Source: Candidatus Sumerlaeota bacterium
Lineage (GTDB): Bacteria > Sumerlaeota > Sumerlaeia > Sumerlaeales > Sumerlaeaceae
Reading direction: 5' to 3'
Assembly (NCBI GenBank): GCA_026398535.1
Contig: JAPLSQ010000052.1
Span: 1-64,000 of the forward strand
Length of the DNA: 64,000 nucleotides
Below are positions 7,742 through 16,626 of the stretch, piece after piece (position 1 is the stretch's first letter; every line of letters starts with the position of its first letter). The notes beneath the pieces are model-generated. The model saw only the letters and a list, made by a program, of their open reading frames with translations. It did not search any database and was not told the origin of the DNA. Position numbers and translations under genes: made by a program.

Positions 7742-8888
7742 TTTCCCGCAGACGCTTGACTTCCTCGATGATTCGCCCGGCAGCATAGTCGATTTCCGGG
7801 TTTGTGTTAAACCGGCCGAGTCCGATGCGCAGGGAACTGTGGGCGCGTTCGGGCGTCAGTCCAAGCGCATGCAGCACATGTGACGGCGATACCGACGCGG
7901 AAGCGCAGGCGCTGCCGGAGCTGACAGCCACATCGCGCAGACGCATGATGAGCGATTCCCCCTCGACGCGCTCGAAAGAGACATTCAGATTATGAGGCAA
8001 ACGCGGCTCGAGCGCGCCATTGACATCAACGCCGTCGATCGATTCCCGCAACAAGGTTAGCAGACGATCTCGCATCACGCGCAGGCGCAGACTCTCTGCG
8101 GGCATTTCATCAAGCATGAGTTCGCAGGCCTTGCCGAACCCCACGATCCCAGGGACATTGAGTGTCCCGGAACGCCATCCGCGCTCCTGGCCCCCTCCAT
8201 GAATCTGTGCCGCAAGACGCACCCGGGGCGGCCTGCGCCGGATGCAGAGCGCCCCAACGCCCTTGGGGCCATATAATTTATGGGCAGTGAACGAAACAAG
8301 ATGAATGCCCGCCATGCGCACGTTAAAAGGCGCTTTGCCGCATGCCTGCGCCGCATCGGTATGGAATGGAATGTCCTTGTAAGCGGCAACCCGGGCAATG
8401 TCCTCAATGGGCTGAATCACACCGATTTCATTATTTGCGGTCATGACACTGATAAGAACAGTGTGATCCGTGATGGCATCGGCGACACGTCCGGGATCGA
8501 GCAGACCACCGCTGTCGACGGGAAGGATCGTCACCAGGGCGCCGCGTTTCTCAAGTGATCGGCACACATCGAGCACGGCGGTGTGTTCTGTGGCGCAGGT
8601 GATGATATGGTTCCCATGTTTTGCCGCAGCCTCATAAACGCCCTTGATGGCAAGATTGTTGCTCTCGGTTGCGCCGGAAGTGAAAATGATTTCGTCAGGC
8701 GCGGCGCCGATCAAGCGCGCAACCTGGGCTCGCGCGGTCTCGACGGCCTCGGCGGCGCGCCAGCCAAATTCATGGACGCGGCTGGAGGGATTGCCAAACA
8801 CCCCGCTGAAACAGGGCAGCATGGCTTCCAGAACGCGCGGGTCAACGGGCGTCGTGGCGTGATTGTCGAGATATACGGGCGTATGCAT
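7725..8888 (-). CDS. Cysteine desulfurase (NifS/IscS family, class V aminotransferase)
   Basis: A PLP enzyme that removes sulfur from cysteine for Fe-S cluster or thio-cofactor synthesis. The 387-residue product begins with [19 protein letters not shown], followed by [26 protein letters not shown] and [14 protein letters not shown]. The PLP lysine lies in [15 protein letters not shown], and the catalytic-loop cysteine in [17 protein letters not shown]. All the key residues of an active NifS-like enzyme are there. It stands alone: no iscU, iscR or tRNA thiolase lies nearby. Its end overlaps the cold-shock gene tail to tail. Whether it is IscS, NifS or another paralogue cannot be decided from sequence alone, so no symbol is given. 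Confidence 0.95.
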   Translation of the reverse strand: MHTPVYLDNHATTPVDPRVLEAMLPCFSGVFGNPSSRVHEFGWRAAEAVETARAQVARLIGAAPDEIIFTSGATESNNLAIKGVYEAAAKHGNHIITCATEHTAVLDVCRSLEKRGALVTILPVDSGGLLDPGRVADAITDHTVLISVMTANNEIGVIQPIEDIARVAAYKDIPFHTDAAQACGKAPFNVRMAGIHLVSFTAHKLYGPKGVGALCIRRRPPRVRLAAQIHGGGQERGWRSGTLNVPGIVGFGKACELMLDEMPAESLRLRVMRDRLLTLLRESIDGVDVNGALEPRLPHNLNVSFERVEGESLIMRLRDVAVSSGSACASASVSPSHVLHALGLTPERAHSSLRIGLGRFNTNPEIDYAAGRIIEEVKRLREISPTS

Positions 8889-8961
8889 GCCTGTGCTTCA
8901 CTATGACGATTTCTTTCCGCTTGTATTCAATCAGCGTATTGCACAAAAAATGTTCTCATAG

Positions 8962-9252
8962 ATGCGGAGAAAAACGATGCGATCACTCAAAAAGCTTTTT
9001 GTTCCATCATTGCTGGGTTTGTTTGTCATGACAGCCATGCCGGCCATTGTCACGGCGCGATGCGTTCCAGCCAAACGGCAATATGCCGGGCGCGCGTATT
9101 ATCCCACAGGCTTCCAGTACTATTGCCCCGTGGCCGCCAAACCATCGTGTATTCTGCTCGCATGCGATGATCCTCAGGACAACCAGAGTCAGCGCCCGCA
9201 CAAACGAACAGCCCGAAACCACGAACAGGCCGCGCCGCCGGGGGAGAAGTGA
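8962..9252 (+). CDS. Small exported protein of unknown function
   Basis: Not recognised. The 96-residue product has a classical signal peptide: a basic start (MRRKTMRSLKK), a hydrophobic core (LFVPSLLGLFVMTAM) and a likely cleavage after about residue 32. The mature part holds four Cys (positions about 34, 55, 63, 68), a Tyr-rich patch (GRAYYPTGFQYYCP) and a basic hydrophilic tail. Met6 (8977) is an alternative start. The gene is divergent from the cysteine desulfurase with a 73-base gap, and is followed by a good hairpin at 9268-9297. The Cys content suggests a disulfide-stabilised periplasmic or secreted peptide. Confidence 0.55.
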   Translation: MRRKTMRSLKKLFVPSLLGLFVMTAMPAIVTARCVPAKRQYAGRAYYPTGFQYYCPVAAKPSCILLACDDPQDNQSQRPHKRTARNHEQAAPPGEK

Positions 9253-9267
9253 TACGACGCAGCGCTT

Positions 9268-9303
9268 CAGGGCGGAACTGGCTGACAGTCCGCCCTGCTT
9301 CTT
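9268..9303 (+). terminator. Hairpin with probable terminator role
   Basis: CAGGGCGGA (9268-9276) pairs perfectly with TCCGCCCTG (9289-9297). The stem extends by CTG/CAG after one bulged A, and is followed by CTTCTTCC. It lies 16 bases after the stop of the small exported protein and before the hydrolase gene. The T tract is broken, so termination strength is uncertain. Confidence 0.55.
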
Positions 9304-9461
9304 CCCTCGATCATGGCTGTTACGCTTCGGACGACATACAAAGGCGCCCGGAAGCGCAGGCTTGCGGAATACTCCAATCGCGGCTGATATACGCCACATA
9401 TTCCAGACCGCAATTTCCATTACAAAACAGCAGCAATGAGCCGCGTTCCATTATCAGACAT

Positions 9462-12116
9462 ATGAAAACTCAATTCTTATTGGCTGTATGCGCGCTTACG
9501 CTGGCATTACCGTGCGGCGCCGCCCCGGCCGCTCTCACGGTCGCGGATTTTGAAACAAGTGATCCGGCAACAATCCGACACAATGAGGACGGCAAGGTTA
9601 CCAGTGTGGCGGCCGCAATGACCAAGAACGAACTGGACGGGTCGCGCGCCTTCGAATACACGGCAAACCTCGAGGGGCCGTCGGCGGGATGGGCCGGATG
9701 TTCTCTGCCTGTTGATACGGCAGGCATTCCTGCAGGCGCCGACACAATCGAATTCGACGCCCGAGCAACAGGCTCCGCGCGCTCGCTTTGGATCACGATT
9801 GAAGAGCGCGACTCGTCGCGGTGGAATGCCAGCGTGAAACTGTCGCGCGAATGGAAGCGTTACAGCGTGCCCGCGCACAAATTTGAGTGGTTCACAGGTC
9901 CGCCAGCGCGGGAAAAAACACGCCCGGACTTCTCCAAAATCATCACAGCGGGGCTATGGATCGGCAACAAACCGCAGGGCGCCCATGGTTTCGCCATCGA
10001 CAATGCGAGGCTGGTTGATGCCGTGCCGTCCATGCAACTGCGTTATTATCTGCCTGCTTCCATCCCCGTGCAAAAAGACACGACCATCACAATAGAGGCG
10101 ATTGATCCCGCGACAAGCCAGCCCGTCGCGTGGTCCGGCGAATTGTTCCTTGAGACGGCTGACCGCAACTCAATGAACTTCCCGTTGCGCGCGCCGCTGA
10201 TCAACGGCCTTGCCCAAATACCCGTGTTTCCCCGCCAGCCGGGAGGCAACGAGCTTTACGTTTACGAACCAAACACCCGCCAGGAAATGCGCGTCCCGCT
10301 CCAAGTCTCTTATGATGGGCTGCGCGTAAATTTCTCGTTCGAGGGTTTTGACAACCAGCAGGTCATCTACGCCAACGAGATCATCGCGCCCAAGTTGCGC
10401 CTTGAAGGCACGACAACCATCCCCCTCTCGGCTCACATCGAGTTCATCGATCATCACGGAAAAATGATTGTCGCGAAAAACGAGAGCGTCGCCAATCTTT
10501 CTGGCGGCCTCACGAAATTGCTGCTGCCGCAGCCGGGGCTGTTCACAGCCGACATCAAAATGCTTGCCGAATCCATTACGCAACTGCCTTATCTTCCCGA
10601 TAATGTGCCGGCTTTCATGGCTCCCATGGTTCGCAAGCAAATGCTCGCGACCAGCGGGACAATGGCGCTGCCCGATGGCGTGAGTTCCAGCACGGCGTTC
10701 GGTTTCCTGGTGCACAACGAGCAATTGCCGTCCACGGCGACCGTCGTGGGACATGACCAGTTCCCTCTGTTTGTCACCGTCGATCTTCCGCGCGAGGCCA
10801 CCCTGTACAAGTCGCCATTCGGGCTGAGCAGCGGACAGTTATTCCATCTTCCCATGAACCAGATCGGCAGCGTCGGCAACCGCCGCATTCGCTGGCACAG
10901 GCGTCTGGGCTCGCGATGGGGACGCAACGACTTGTGGTGGAATGAAACCGAGACATCGCCGACCGTGTTCCAGTGGGCAAAGGCAGACTCGGTTGTCGAT
11001 CAGTACAAGAATCAGAACCTGCGTCTGTTGGGCATACTTTGCTATGCCTCGGCATGGTCGAACGGCATTGCCCCCGCTGATGACGCCGCCCGCAGCCAGT
11101 GGCGGGGATGGGTGTCGCAAATGTTCAAACATTTCGGCAACCGCGTCATCGCCTACGAGGTGTGGAATGAGCCCAACGGCGCATTCTGGAAACCTTTGCC
11201 AAATCCCGATCATTACCGCGAACTGTTGCAGGCAACGCACGAGGAGCTGAAAAAGATCAGCACGACGCCGCGCATTGTGGCGGGCGCAACTGCGGGTTTC
11301 GATCCGGTGTTTTTTGACCAAACGCTCAGCGATGGATTCAACAAGTACGCTGATATCATCAGCATGCATCCTTATCCGGAACGGCCCGCGGAGTCGCCCG
11401 AGGACAATTATCTGACCGAGGACATCGAGGGCTTTCGCGCCGTCATGAACCGGTACAAGTACGATGAGGGCTGGATTACCGAGATCGGCTGGCCCACCAC
11501 GCCATCCGGCGTCGATGAAATAACACAGGCCAACTATCTTGTGCGCGCTTACACCATGGCGCTCTCACGGCGGATGTCGAAAGTGTTCTGGTTCGATCTA
11601 CTTGATTGGGAGCGATATTCATGGCGCCAGGCCAACGATGCCCACCTCGGAATCATGGACGTGAATTACCGGCCCAAGCCGTCGAGCATCGCTTACAACA
11701 TTGCGCTGTTCATGCTCACAGAAACCAAATCGGCGGAGAAAACACAGCAAGGCCAGGCCGTCATCCACACATTTGACATCCAGCGCCACAGCGTCAAGTG
11801 GGAGGGGCGGTTGCATCTGGCATGGACACCACGCGAAGGCGACGTTGAACACATCAAACTGCCGTTGGCGGCACGCGGCGGCGTGTTCGCCTTGGATTAC
11901 CTCGGCGCCGAACAGATGCCCGAGGTGATCGAAGAGATCACCACCAGCGGAACAACCACGCTCGCGGGCGCGGTCAGGCCCGACGCAATTACAAACATGG
12001 CCATGATACCCACCATGTATAACGACATGCCAACCACGAAAATCTGTCAGTTCCGGGTGACGCACGAGCCGCTGTATATCTGGGATGTCGGCACCCCGCC
12101 CTCGCGCCGCAAATGA
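9462..12116 (+). CDS. Exported clan GH-A glycoside hydrolase with N-terminal carbohydrate-binding-like domain
   Basis: The 884-residue product has a signal peptide (MKTQFLLAVCALTLALPCGAAPA). A beta-rich domain of about 170 residues resembles galactose-binding-like or CBM folds (VADFETSD, LWITIEERDSSRWN, FAIDNARL). A middle beta region follows, then a (beta/alpha)8 catalytic domain from about residue 440. The acid/base Glu570 is in YEVWNEPNGAFW and the nucleophile Glu674 in WITEIGWPTTPSG, the arrangement of clan GH-A (GH39/GH5/PslG-like enzymes). The exact family and substrate cannot be fixed by eye. The frame is open further upstream, but ATG 9462 begins the signal peptide. The stop overlaps the methyltransferase start (ATGA). 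Confidence 0.82.
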   Translation: MKTQFLLAVCALTLALPCGAAPAALTVADFETSDPATIRHNEDGKVTSVAAAMTKNELDGSRAFEYTANLEGPSAGWAGCSLPVDTAGIPAGADTIEFDARATGSARSLWITIEERDSSRWNASVKLSREWKRYSVPAHKFEWFTGPPAREKTRPDFSKIITAGLWIGNKPQGAHGFAIDNARLVDAVPSMQLRYYLPASIPVQKDTTITIEAIDPATSQPVAWSGELFLETADRNSMNFPLRAPLINGLAQIPVFPRQPGGNELYVYEPNTRQEMRVPLQVSYDGLRVNFSFEGFDNQQVIYANEIIAPKLRLEGTTTIPLSAHIEFIDHHGKMIVAKNESVANLSGGLTKLLLPQPGLFTADIKMLAESITQLPYLPDNVPAFMAPMVRKQMLATSGTMALPDGVSSSTAFGFLVHNEQLPSTATVVGHDQFPLFVTVDLPREATLYKSPFGLSSGQLFHLPMNQIGSVGNRRIRWHRRLGSRWGRNDLWWNETETSPTVFQWAKADSVVDQYKNQNLRLLGILCYASAWSNGIAPADDAARSQWRGWVSQMFKHFGNRVIAYEVWNEPNGAFWKPLPNPDHYRELLQATHEELKKISTTPRIVAGATAGFDPVFFDQTLSDGFNKYADIISMHPYPERPAESPEDNYLTEDIEGFRAVMNRYKYDEGWITEIGWPTTPSGVDEITQANYLVRAYTMALSRRMSKVFWFDLLDWERYSWRQANDAHLGIMDVNYRPKPSSIAYNIALFMLTETKSAEKTQQGQAVIHTFDIQRHSVKWEGRLHLAWTPREGDVEHIKLPLAARGGVFALDYLGAEQMPEVIEEITTSGTTTLAGAVRPDAITNMAMIPTMYNDMPTTKICQFRVTHEPLYIWDVGTPPSRRK

Positions 12117-13309
12117 GCCGCATCGCCTTAAGGGACGAGCCGCGGCTCATCATCACGGGAGCGCACGTCAAGACGCCGCGCATCCGCCCGGTCTGGATAT
12201 TCGACAACATGGTGGCGGAAACGCGCGGGGCGGTCGCAAGCGGTCAGACCGTGTACGTCTACGACCGGCGCAACAAATTCCTCGGCAGCGCCATCTACAA
12301 CGAGAGGTCAAAAATCCGCGCGCGGATTTTCTCACTCGACAGGGAGCTGTTCGACAACAGGTATATCGCCCGCGCCATGGAATCCGCCGTTGAGCGGCGC
12401 CGCGCTTTCTACACGCCTGACGATTCCTTTCGCGCCGTGTACAGCGATTCCGATTTCCTGCCCGGAGTCGTGGTCGACAAGCTTGGCGACGTCGTGGTGG
12501 TTGAATTACTGACACTTGCCGCCCACCTGCGCCGGACTTCTGTTCTCGCGGCCGTCGAAAAGCTGTTAAGGCCGCCCGGCATCGTCTTGCGTGTGGATGA
12601 TGCCGCCCGCGAAAAAGAAGGGCTGGATGGAAATGAGCCGCTGACAACAGGCGTTATTCCCCCCGTGCTCCGTGTGCGCACAGACGGTTTTGTGCTGTTC
12701 GCGGATCCCATTCATGGGCAGAAATCAGGATTGTTTCTCGATCAGCGATTCAACCGCAGGCTGATCGCGCCATGGTGCGGCCAGGGCCGCGTGCTCGATC
12801 TCTTCTGCCACACGGGAGGGTGGGCGTTCACGGCGGCGCTTGCGGGCGCGGCGGATGTCACGGCTGTTGATTCTTCGGGCGAAGCGCTCGAGCTGGGGCG
12901 CGCCGCCGCCGCGAAAAATGGTTTCGCGCAAGTGCGGTTCGAGCAGAGCGACGTTTTTGACTTTCTTGCCGCCGTGGGCAGCCGGGGCGCGCAATATGAT
13001 GTCATCGTGAGCGATCCCCCGGCCTTTGCCAAGTCGCGCAAGCATGTTCCCGAAGCCGTCCGCGCTTATCTGAGCCTGAATTACAGGGCAATGAAACTGC
13101 TGAAATCAGGCGGCGTGCTCGCGGCATGCTCCTGCTCGCACCATGTCACACGCGAGGAATTTGACCGCGTTCTCGGAACAGCGGCGCGCAATGCGCGCAT
13201 GAACTTTCACATCATCGCCCGCGGCGCCCAGGCGCCTGATCACCCGATCCTGCTTGGTCTGCCCGAATCAGACTACCTTAAATGTGTTCTATTAAGAAGG
13301 GTTTCATGA
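12113..13309 (+). CDS. rlmI: Class I rRNA large-subunit methyltransferase of the RlmI (YccW) type
   Basis: The 398-residue product has the RlmI layout: an N-terminal PUA-like RNA-binding domain (about 1-80, with HVWIFDNMV-like RPVWIFDNM), a linker with LPGVVVDKLGDVVVVELLT, then a Rossmann methyltransferase. SAM-binding VLDLFCHTGGWAFTAALAGA is at about 223-242, the acidic VTAVDSS follows, and the catalytic-loop motif SDPPAFAKSRKHV lies near 303. RlmI methylates C5 of a 23S rRNA cytidine (C1962 in E. coli). The ATG overlaps the preceding hydrolase stop by four bases, so the two are translationally coupled although functionally unrelated. Confidence 0.88.
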   Translation: MSRIALRDEPRLIITGAHVKTPRIRPVWIFDNMVAETRGAVASGQTVYVYDRRNKFLGSAIYNERSKIRARIFSLDRELFDNRYIARAMESAVERRRAFYTPDDSFRAVYSDSDFLPGVVVDKLGDVVVVELLTLAAHLRRTSVLAAVEKLLRPPGIVLRVDDAAREKEGLDGNEPLTTGVIPPVLRVRTDGFVLFADPIHGQKSGLFLDQRFNRRLIAPWCGQGRVLDLFCHTGGWAFTAALAGAADVTAVDSSGEALELGRAAAAKNGFAQVRFEQSDVFDFLAAVGSRGAQYDVIVSDPPAFAKSRKHVPEAVRAYLSLNYRAMKLLKSGGVLAACSCSHHVTREEFDRVLGTAARNARMNFHIIARGAQAPDHPILLGLPESDYLKCVLLRRVS

Positions 13310-13365
13310 AGATGAAACAACCAATTGCACACACAAAAAAGATAATTGTGCGGCTCTTGTGGCAA

Positions 13366-13620
13366 TTACTGCAGCGCCGCGATCAAACGCGCGATTTCAT
13401 CCTCATCATTATAGAAATGCGGCGACACCCGCAGGAAACCGCGCCATGCGGCCACGACAATGCGATGATCGTTCATGAGCATGGTCTTGCGCGGCAACAG
13501 GATCAACATCCTTGCGATATAAGCAAACGATGCCCGCGCGCTGACAAAATCCATGCCCGCGTCAAGCAACAGGCGCAGGCTGGCGCCCAGCGCCGTGATG
13601 GCAAGCAAGTTGTGACTCAT
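13366..13620 (-). pseudogene. C-terminal fossil of a class V (NifS-like) aminotransferase
   Basis: The 84-codon frame matches only the C-terminal small domain of class V PLP aminotransferases: HNLLAITALGASLRLLLDAG (helix), a degenerate middle, then RGFLRVSPHFYNDEDEIARLIAAL at the very end. The 'R(I/V)SPHFYN...E(I/V)..L' ending is diagnostic. About 300 residues including the PLP lysine are absent, and the upstream frame meets a stop a few codons before the Met. This is a decayed leftover. The rest of the gap 13310-13715 holds nothing else recognisable. Confidence 0.65.
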
Positions 13621-13715
13621 CCCAGATCAATCTCTGGTGTGTTGACAGTTTTCATATATACGCGATTGTTGCCCGGCCGCCGCGCCAGATGTCAAGCGGC
13701 AGGGGGATGATCCGC

Positions 13716-14597
13716 TCAAATGCCATGACGTTGCATGTAATAGCGCCGCCGGGGACAGATGCTGCAATCCGGATTCCCGCACAGCAACAACGTTTGACGC
13801 TTGCGCAGAATGCCGATCACGGCGTCCGCCATTTGGGGCAAATACAGCAACTGGCTTTCAGCCCGCGCAACACACATATCCCGCAATATTCCAAGCTGGC
13901 GCAATTCGGGTTCAATCTCACGAAATCCCCGCGAACATCCGGGCGGCTCGTATATCTGGGTGTGCTCGATCTGGCCCTGTTCATTGAAAAACCAAGCGGT
14001 CTCGCAGTTCTGGTTGGGTGTGAAAGCCACTTGGACGTAGGGCATACCGGCCGCGACTTCGCAAAGGTGCAGGGATGAATTGGTGTTTTGATTTACGCCG
14101 AGCATGAGGATTCTGGCTCCGCGCCTGCGCATGCGGTCAAAAGGTGAATCGAGGCCAATCGGCGTGGCCCGCATATGATTTCGGACAATCTCCTCGGCGT
14201 CAGGACCAATGACCGCGACGGAATGCGTGGGATGAAAACTGCGCATCGCCCCGGGATAAAGCCGCACGGCCTCGGTAATGGCCCCGACACGGGATTTGGT
14301 GTGCGCGATATCAAAGGGCTGCACGTTCCAGACCGGAAGGCAGTAGGTGAAAGTGGGCGTCATGAGGTGCCCGCCTGGGCTGATGACATCCATCATGGCA
14401 TCCACAACACATTGCGGCCCGCCCTCCACAGGCCCAAGGCTCTTAAATGAGCTGTGAAGAATCACATTGTCGCCAGGCGCGAGACCAATGTCCCGGAAAG
14501 CCCGCGCAAGATCATTGGCCGTCAAGACAGCACTATCACCGATATTGATTTGTCCGTGTCTGTCCAGTTCGTCCCGCTCGTTATGTGATGTATTCAT
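13716..14597 (-). CDS. AAC(3)/YokD-family N-acetyltransferase-like protein
   Basis: The 293-residue product follows the AAC(3) family: DLARAFRDIGLAPGDNVILHSSFKSLGPVEGG, VVDAMMDVISPGGHLMTPTF, the FHPTHSVAVIGPDA segment with the conserved His pair, then TPIGLDSPFDRM and a GARILMLGVNQNTNSSLH region. Members acetylate the 3-amino group of aminoglycosides or act on other amines with acetyl-CoA; many chromosomal copies have unknown substrates. The C terminus adds a Cys cluster, CGNPDCSICPRRRYYM, not needed for the core fold. It is divergent from mnmE across a 74-base gap. A resistance role should not be assumed. Confidence 0.85.
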   Translation of the reverse strand: MNTSHNERDELDRHGQINIGDSAVLTANDLARAFRDIGLAPGDNVILHSSFKSLGPVEGGPQCVVDAMMDVISPGGHLMTPTFTYCLPVWNVQPFDIAHTKSRVGAITEAVRLYPGAMRSFHPTHSVAVIGPDAEEIVRNHMRATPIGLDSPFDRMRRRGARILMLGVNQNTNSSLHLCEVAAGMPYVQVAFTPNQNCETAWFFNEQGQIEHTQIYEPPGCSRGFREIEPELRQLGILRDMCVARAESQLLYLPQMADAVIGILRKRQTLLLCGNPDCSICPRRRYYMQRHGI

Positions 14598-14671
14598 GAT
14601 CGCCTTATTGACCGAATGGTTCTGATGGCAGTAGACAAATCGCGGATACAGCGACAGAAGGCAAGCCGATT

Positions 14672-16045
14672 ATGTCAGGCAATCAGGCATTTGAAACCGA
14701 CACAATCGCCGCCCCGGCAACGGGAGCGGGCGAATCTGCCGTTGCCATTGTCAAATTGAGCGGGCCGCGCGCGCTGGATATTTTCGGGGCCATGTTTGTC
14801 CCGAGCGGCGGCAGGCCCGCGCGGTTGCTGCCGGACCGCCGGCTGACGCTGGGGCAGATACTTGACGCCAGCGGATGCGCGATCGATGACGGGCTGGGCG
14901 TCGTGATGCGCGCGCCGCACAGCTTCACGGGTGAGGACACCGCCGAGTGCCATTGTCACGGCGGACGCGCCGTAGTCTTGTCAGTGCTCGACAGTTGTTT
15001 CACGCTGGGCGCGCGACCCGCCCGGCCCGGTGAATTCACGCGGCGCGCCTTCCTGAACAACCGCATTGATCTGTCGCAGGCTGAAGCCATAGCCGATCTT
15101 GTGGCTGCGCGCACATCTCTCAGCCGCAAACTTGCCCTCAGGCAGTTGCGTGGCGGCCTCTCCGAAAGAATCGCGGCGTTGCGGGGCCGGCTGCTTGACG
15201 CCGCGGCGCAAATTGAAGCCCAGCTTGATTTTCCCGATGAAGAGCTTCCGCCGCTTGCCCGCCAGCACATCATCACTCACTTTCATGAAACGGAGACCGA
15301 AATCGCGCGCATGCTGGCGGGATTTGAGCGGGGCCGGCATGCGCGTGATGGGGCGCGCGTGGTCATCGCCGGCCCCCCCAATGCCGGCAAATCAAGCCTG
15401 TTCAACGCGCTCGTGGGCCGCGAGCGGGCCATCGTCACGCCCCATCCGGGCACCACGCGCGACACGATTGAATCAACAATCGAGGCCGGCGGAATTCCCG
15501 TGACGCTCGTTGACACGGCAGGCATACGCAGCGCCTCCGACAACATCGAGCACATCGGCATTGAGAGGGCAAAAGAGGAGATCGGCCAGGCGGATATCGT
15601 CCTCCTCGTGCTTGACGCCTCTGATCCATCCGCTCCCGCGCCGGCATTGACCGAGGCAGACTCGCATGTCATTGTTCTGCTGAACAAATCCGATCTTATA
15701 TCATCCACCGCCCCATCTGTTCAACTGACGCCCGAGCATGCAATACGAGTTTCTGCGGTCACCCGCGCCGGCCTCGAAGAAGTTGAACGCAGGCTGGCGG
15801 AATCGCTCGTGGGATGCGCGGGCGAGGATGAGCTCATGGTGGCCAACGCGCGCCATGCCCAGTGCCTTCGCGGCGCGCTGCAATCTCTCGCCTGCGCGCG
15901 ATCGGCATTTGAGCGCGACATGCCTGAGGAACTTGTGATGGTTGATGTGCGCGGCGCAATCCACCGGCTTGGCGACATCATCGGAATCGGCCTCGAGGAC
16001 GACATCCTCGACAGGATATTCAACACCTTTTGCATTGGGAAATGA
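14672..16045 (+). CDS. mnmE: tRNA uridine-5-carboxymethylaminomethyl modification GTPase
   Basis: MnmE works with MnmG to modify U34 of tRNAs reading split codon boxes. The 457-residue product is full length. It has an N-terminal tetrahydrofolate-binding domain starting DTIAAPATGAGESAVAIVKLSG and containing PGEFTRRAFLNNRIDLSQAEA, a helical domain, and an inserted GTPase domain. G1 is GPPNAGKSSLFNAL, G2 is GTTRDTIE, G3 is VDTAGIR and G4 is NKSD. The invariant C-terminal FCIGK carries the catalytic Cys. The next gene starts 6 bases after the stop. Cytoplasmic. Confidence 0.97.
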   Translation: MSGNQAFETDTIAAPATGAGESAVAIVKLSGPRALDIFGAMFVPSGGRPARLLPDRRLTLGQILDASGCAIDDGLGVVMRAPHSFTGEDTAECHCHGGRAVVLSVLDSCFTLGARPARPGEFTRRAFLNNRIDLSQAEAIADLVAARTSLSRKLALRQLRGGLSERIAALRGRLLDAAAQIEAQLDFPDEELPPLARQHIITHFHETETEIARMLAGFERGRHARDGARVVIAGPPNAGKSSLFNALVGRERAIVTPHPGTTRDTIESTIEAGGIPVTLVDTAGIRSASDNIEHIGIERAKEEIGQADIVLLVLDASDPSAPAPALTEADSHVIVLLNKSDLISSTAPSVQLTPEHAIRVSAVTRAGLEEVERRLAESLVGCAGEDELMVANARHAQCLRGALQSLACARSAFERDMPEELVMVDVRGAIHRLGDIIGIGLEDDILDRIFNTFCIGK

Positions 16046-16051
16046 CAGCAA

Positions 16052-16402
16052 ATGACTGCTGAACGTGCAACTTCGGCATCCCATTATCATCAGCTCATCA
16101 TCAGCGCACTTCTCGCGCTGCTTTTATCCATTCCCTCCGCCGAAACACGCGCCGTTACCACCAATACAATCACACCGCCGCCCCGGCGCGATGTGCCCGG
16201 GCGCCGCATCGCGATAACTTCAGGCACAATCTATGTGCCGTCATACTTCAATTCCGAGCTGACAACCGGCGCGGACACCGGAAACCTGCACATCTTCGGT
16301 TACACGGGAATGACAAACCAGGATCACTTCAACCATTTCTATGCGATCGGGGATCTCTTCAAACTGACATCGCTTCGCCCCGCAGCTTCCGAGGAACAAT
16401 GA
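16052..16402 (+). CDS. Small secreted protein of unknown function
   Basis: Not recognised. The 116-residue product has a hydrophobic signal segment (about residues 14-30, LIISALLALLLSIPSAE) and a mature part with TPPPRRDVPGRRIAITSGTIYVPSYFN and GNLHIFGYTGMTNQDHFNHFYAIGD. It lies 6 bases after mnmE and overlaps the DUF167 gene by ATGA, so it belongs to a three-gene unit. Its repeated Gly/Tyr/Phe pattern suggests a beta-rich fold. No catalytic motif is visible. Confidence 0.6.
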   Translation: MTAERATSASHYHQLIISALLALLLSIPSAETRAVTTNTITPPPRRDVPGRRIAITSGTIYVPSYFNSELTTGADTGNLHIFGYTGMTNQDHFNHFYAIGDLFKLTSLRPAASEEQ

Positions 16403-16623
16403 CCCGAACCATCAATGTGAAAGCCCATCCCAAGGCAAAACACGAAAAGATCGAGCGCCGCCCCGACGGCTCCTACGAAATTTGGACCACCGCTGCGCCA
16501 GAGAAGGGCGCGGCCAATGAATTAATCACACGCATGCTTGCGCGCGAGCTTGGCGTCGCGCCCAGCCGCGTCATGCTGCGCCGCGGCGCCAGTTCGCGAA
16601 ACAAGGTGTTTGTGGTTGAATGA
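16399..16623 (+). CDS. DUF167 / YggU-family protein
   Basis: A 74-residue single-domain protein of the YggU family (UPF0235): VKAHPKAKHEKIERR, then WTTAAPEKGAANELITRMLARELGV, then the family ending VMLRRGASSRNKVFVV. The function is unknown in any organism; the fold is small alpha/beta. It is coupled by ATGA to the small secreted protein and ends 3 bases before the stop of the converging GH3 gene. Confidence 0.9.
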   Translation: MTRTINVKAHPKAKHEKIERRPDGSYEIWTTAAPEKGAANELITRMLARELGVAPSRVMLRRGASSRNKVFVVE

Positions 16624-16626
16624 TGC

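Noticed and set aside
13716-14597. Calling the AAC(3)-family gene an antibiotic resistance gene
   Set aside because: The family has many chromosomal members with unknown substrates; no mobile context and an atypical C-terminus.
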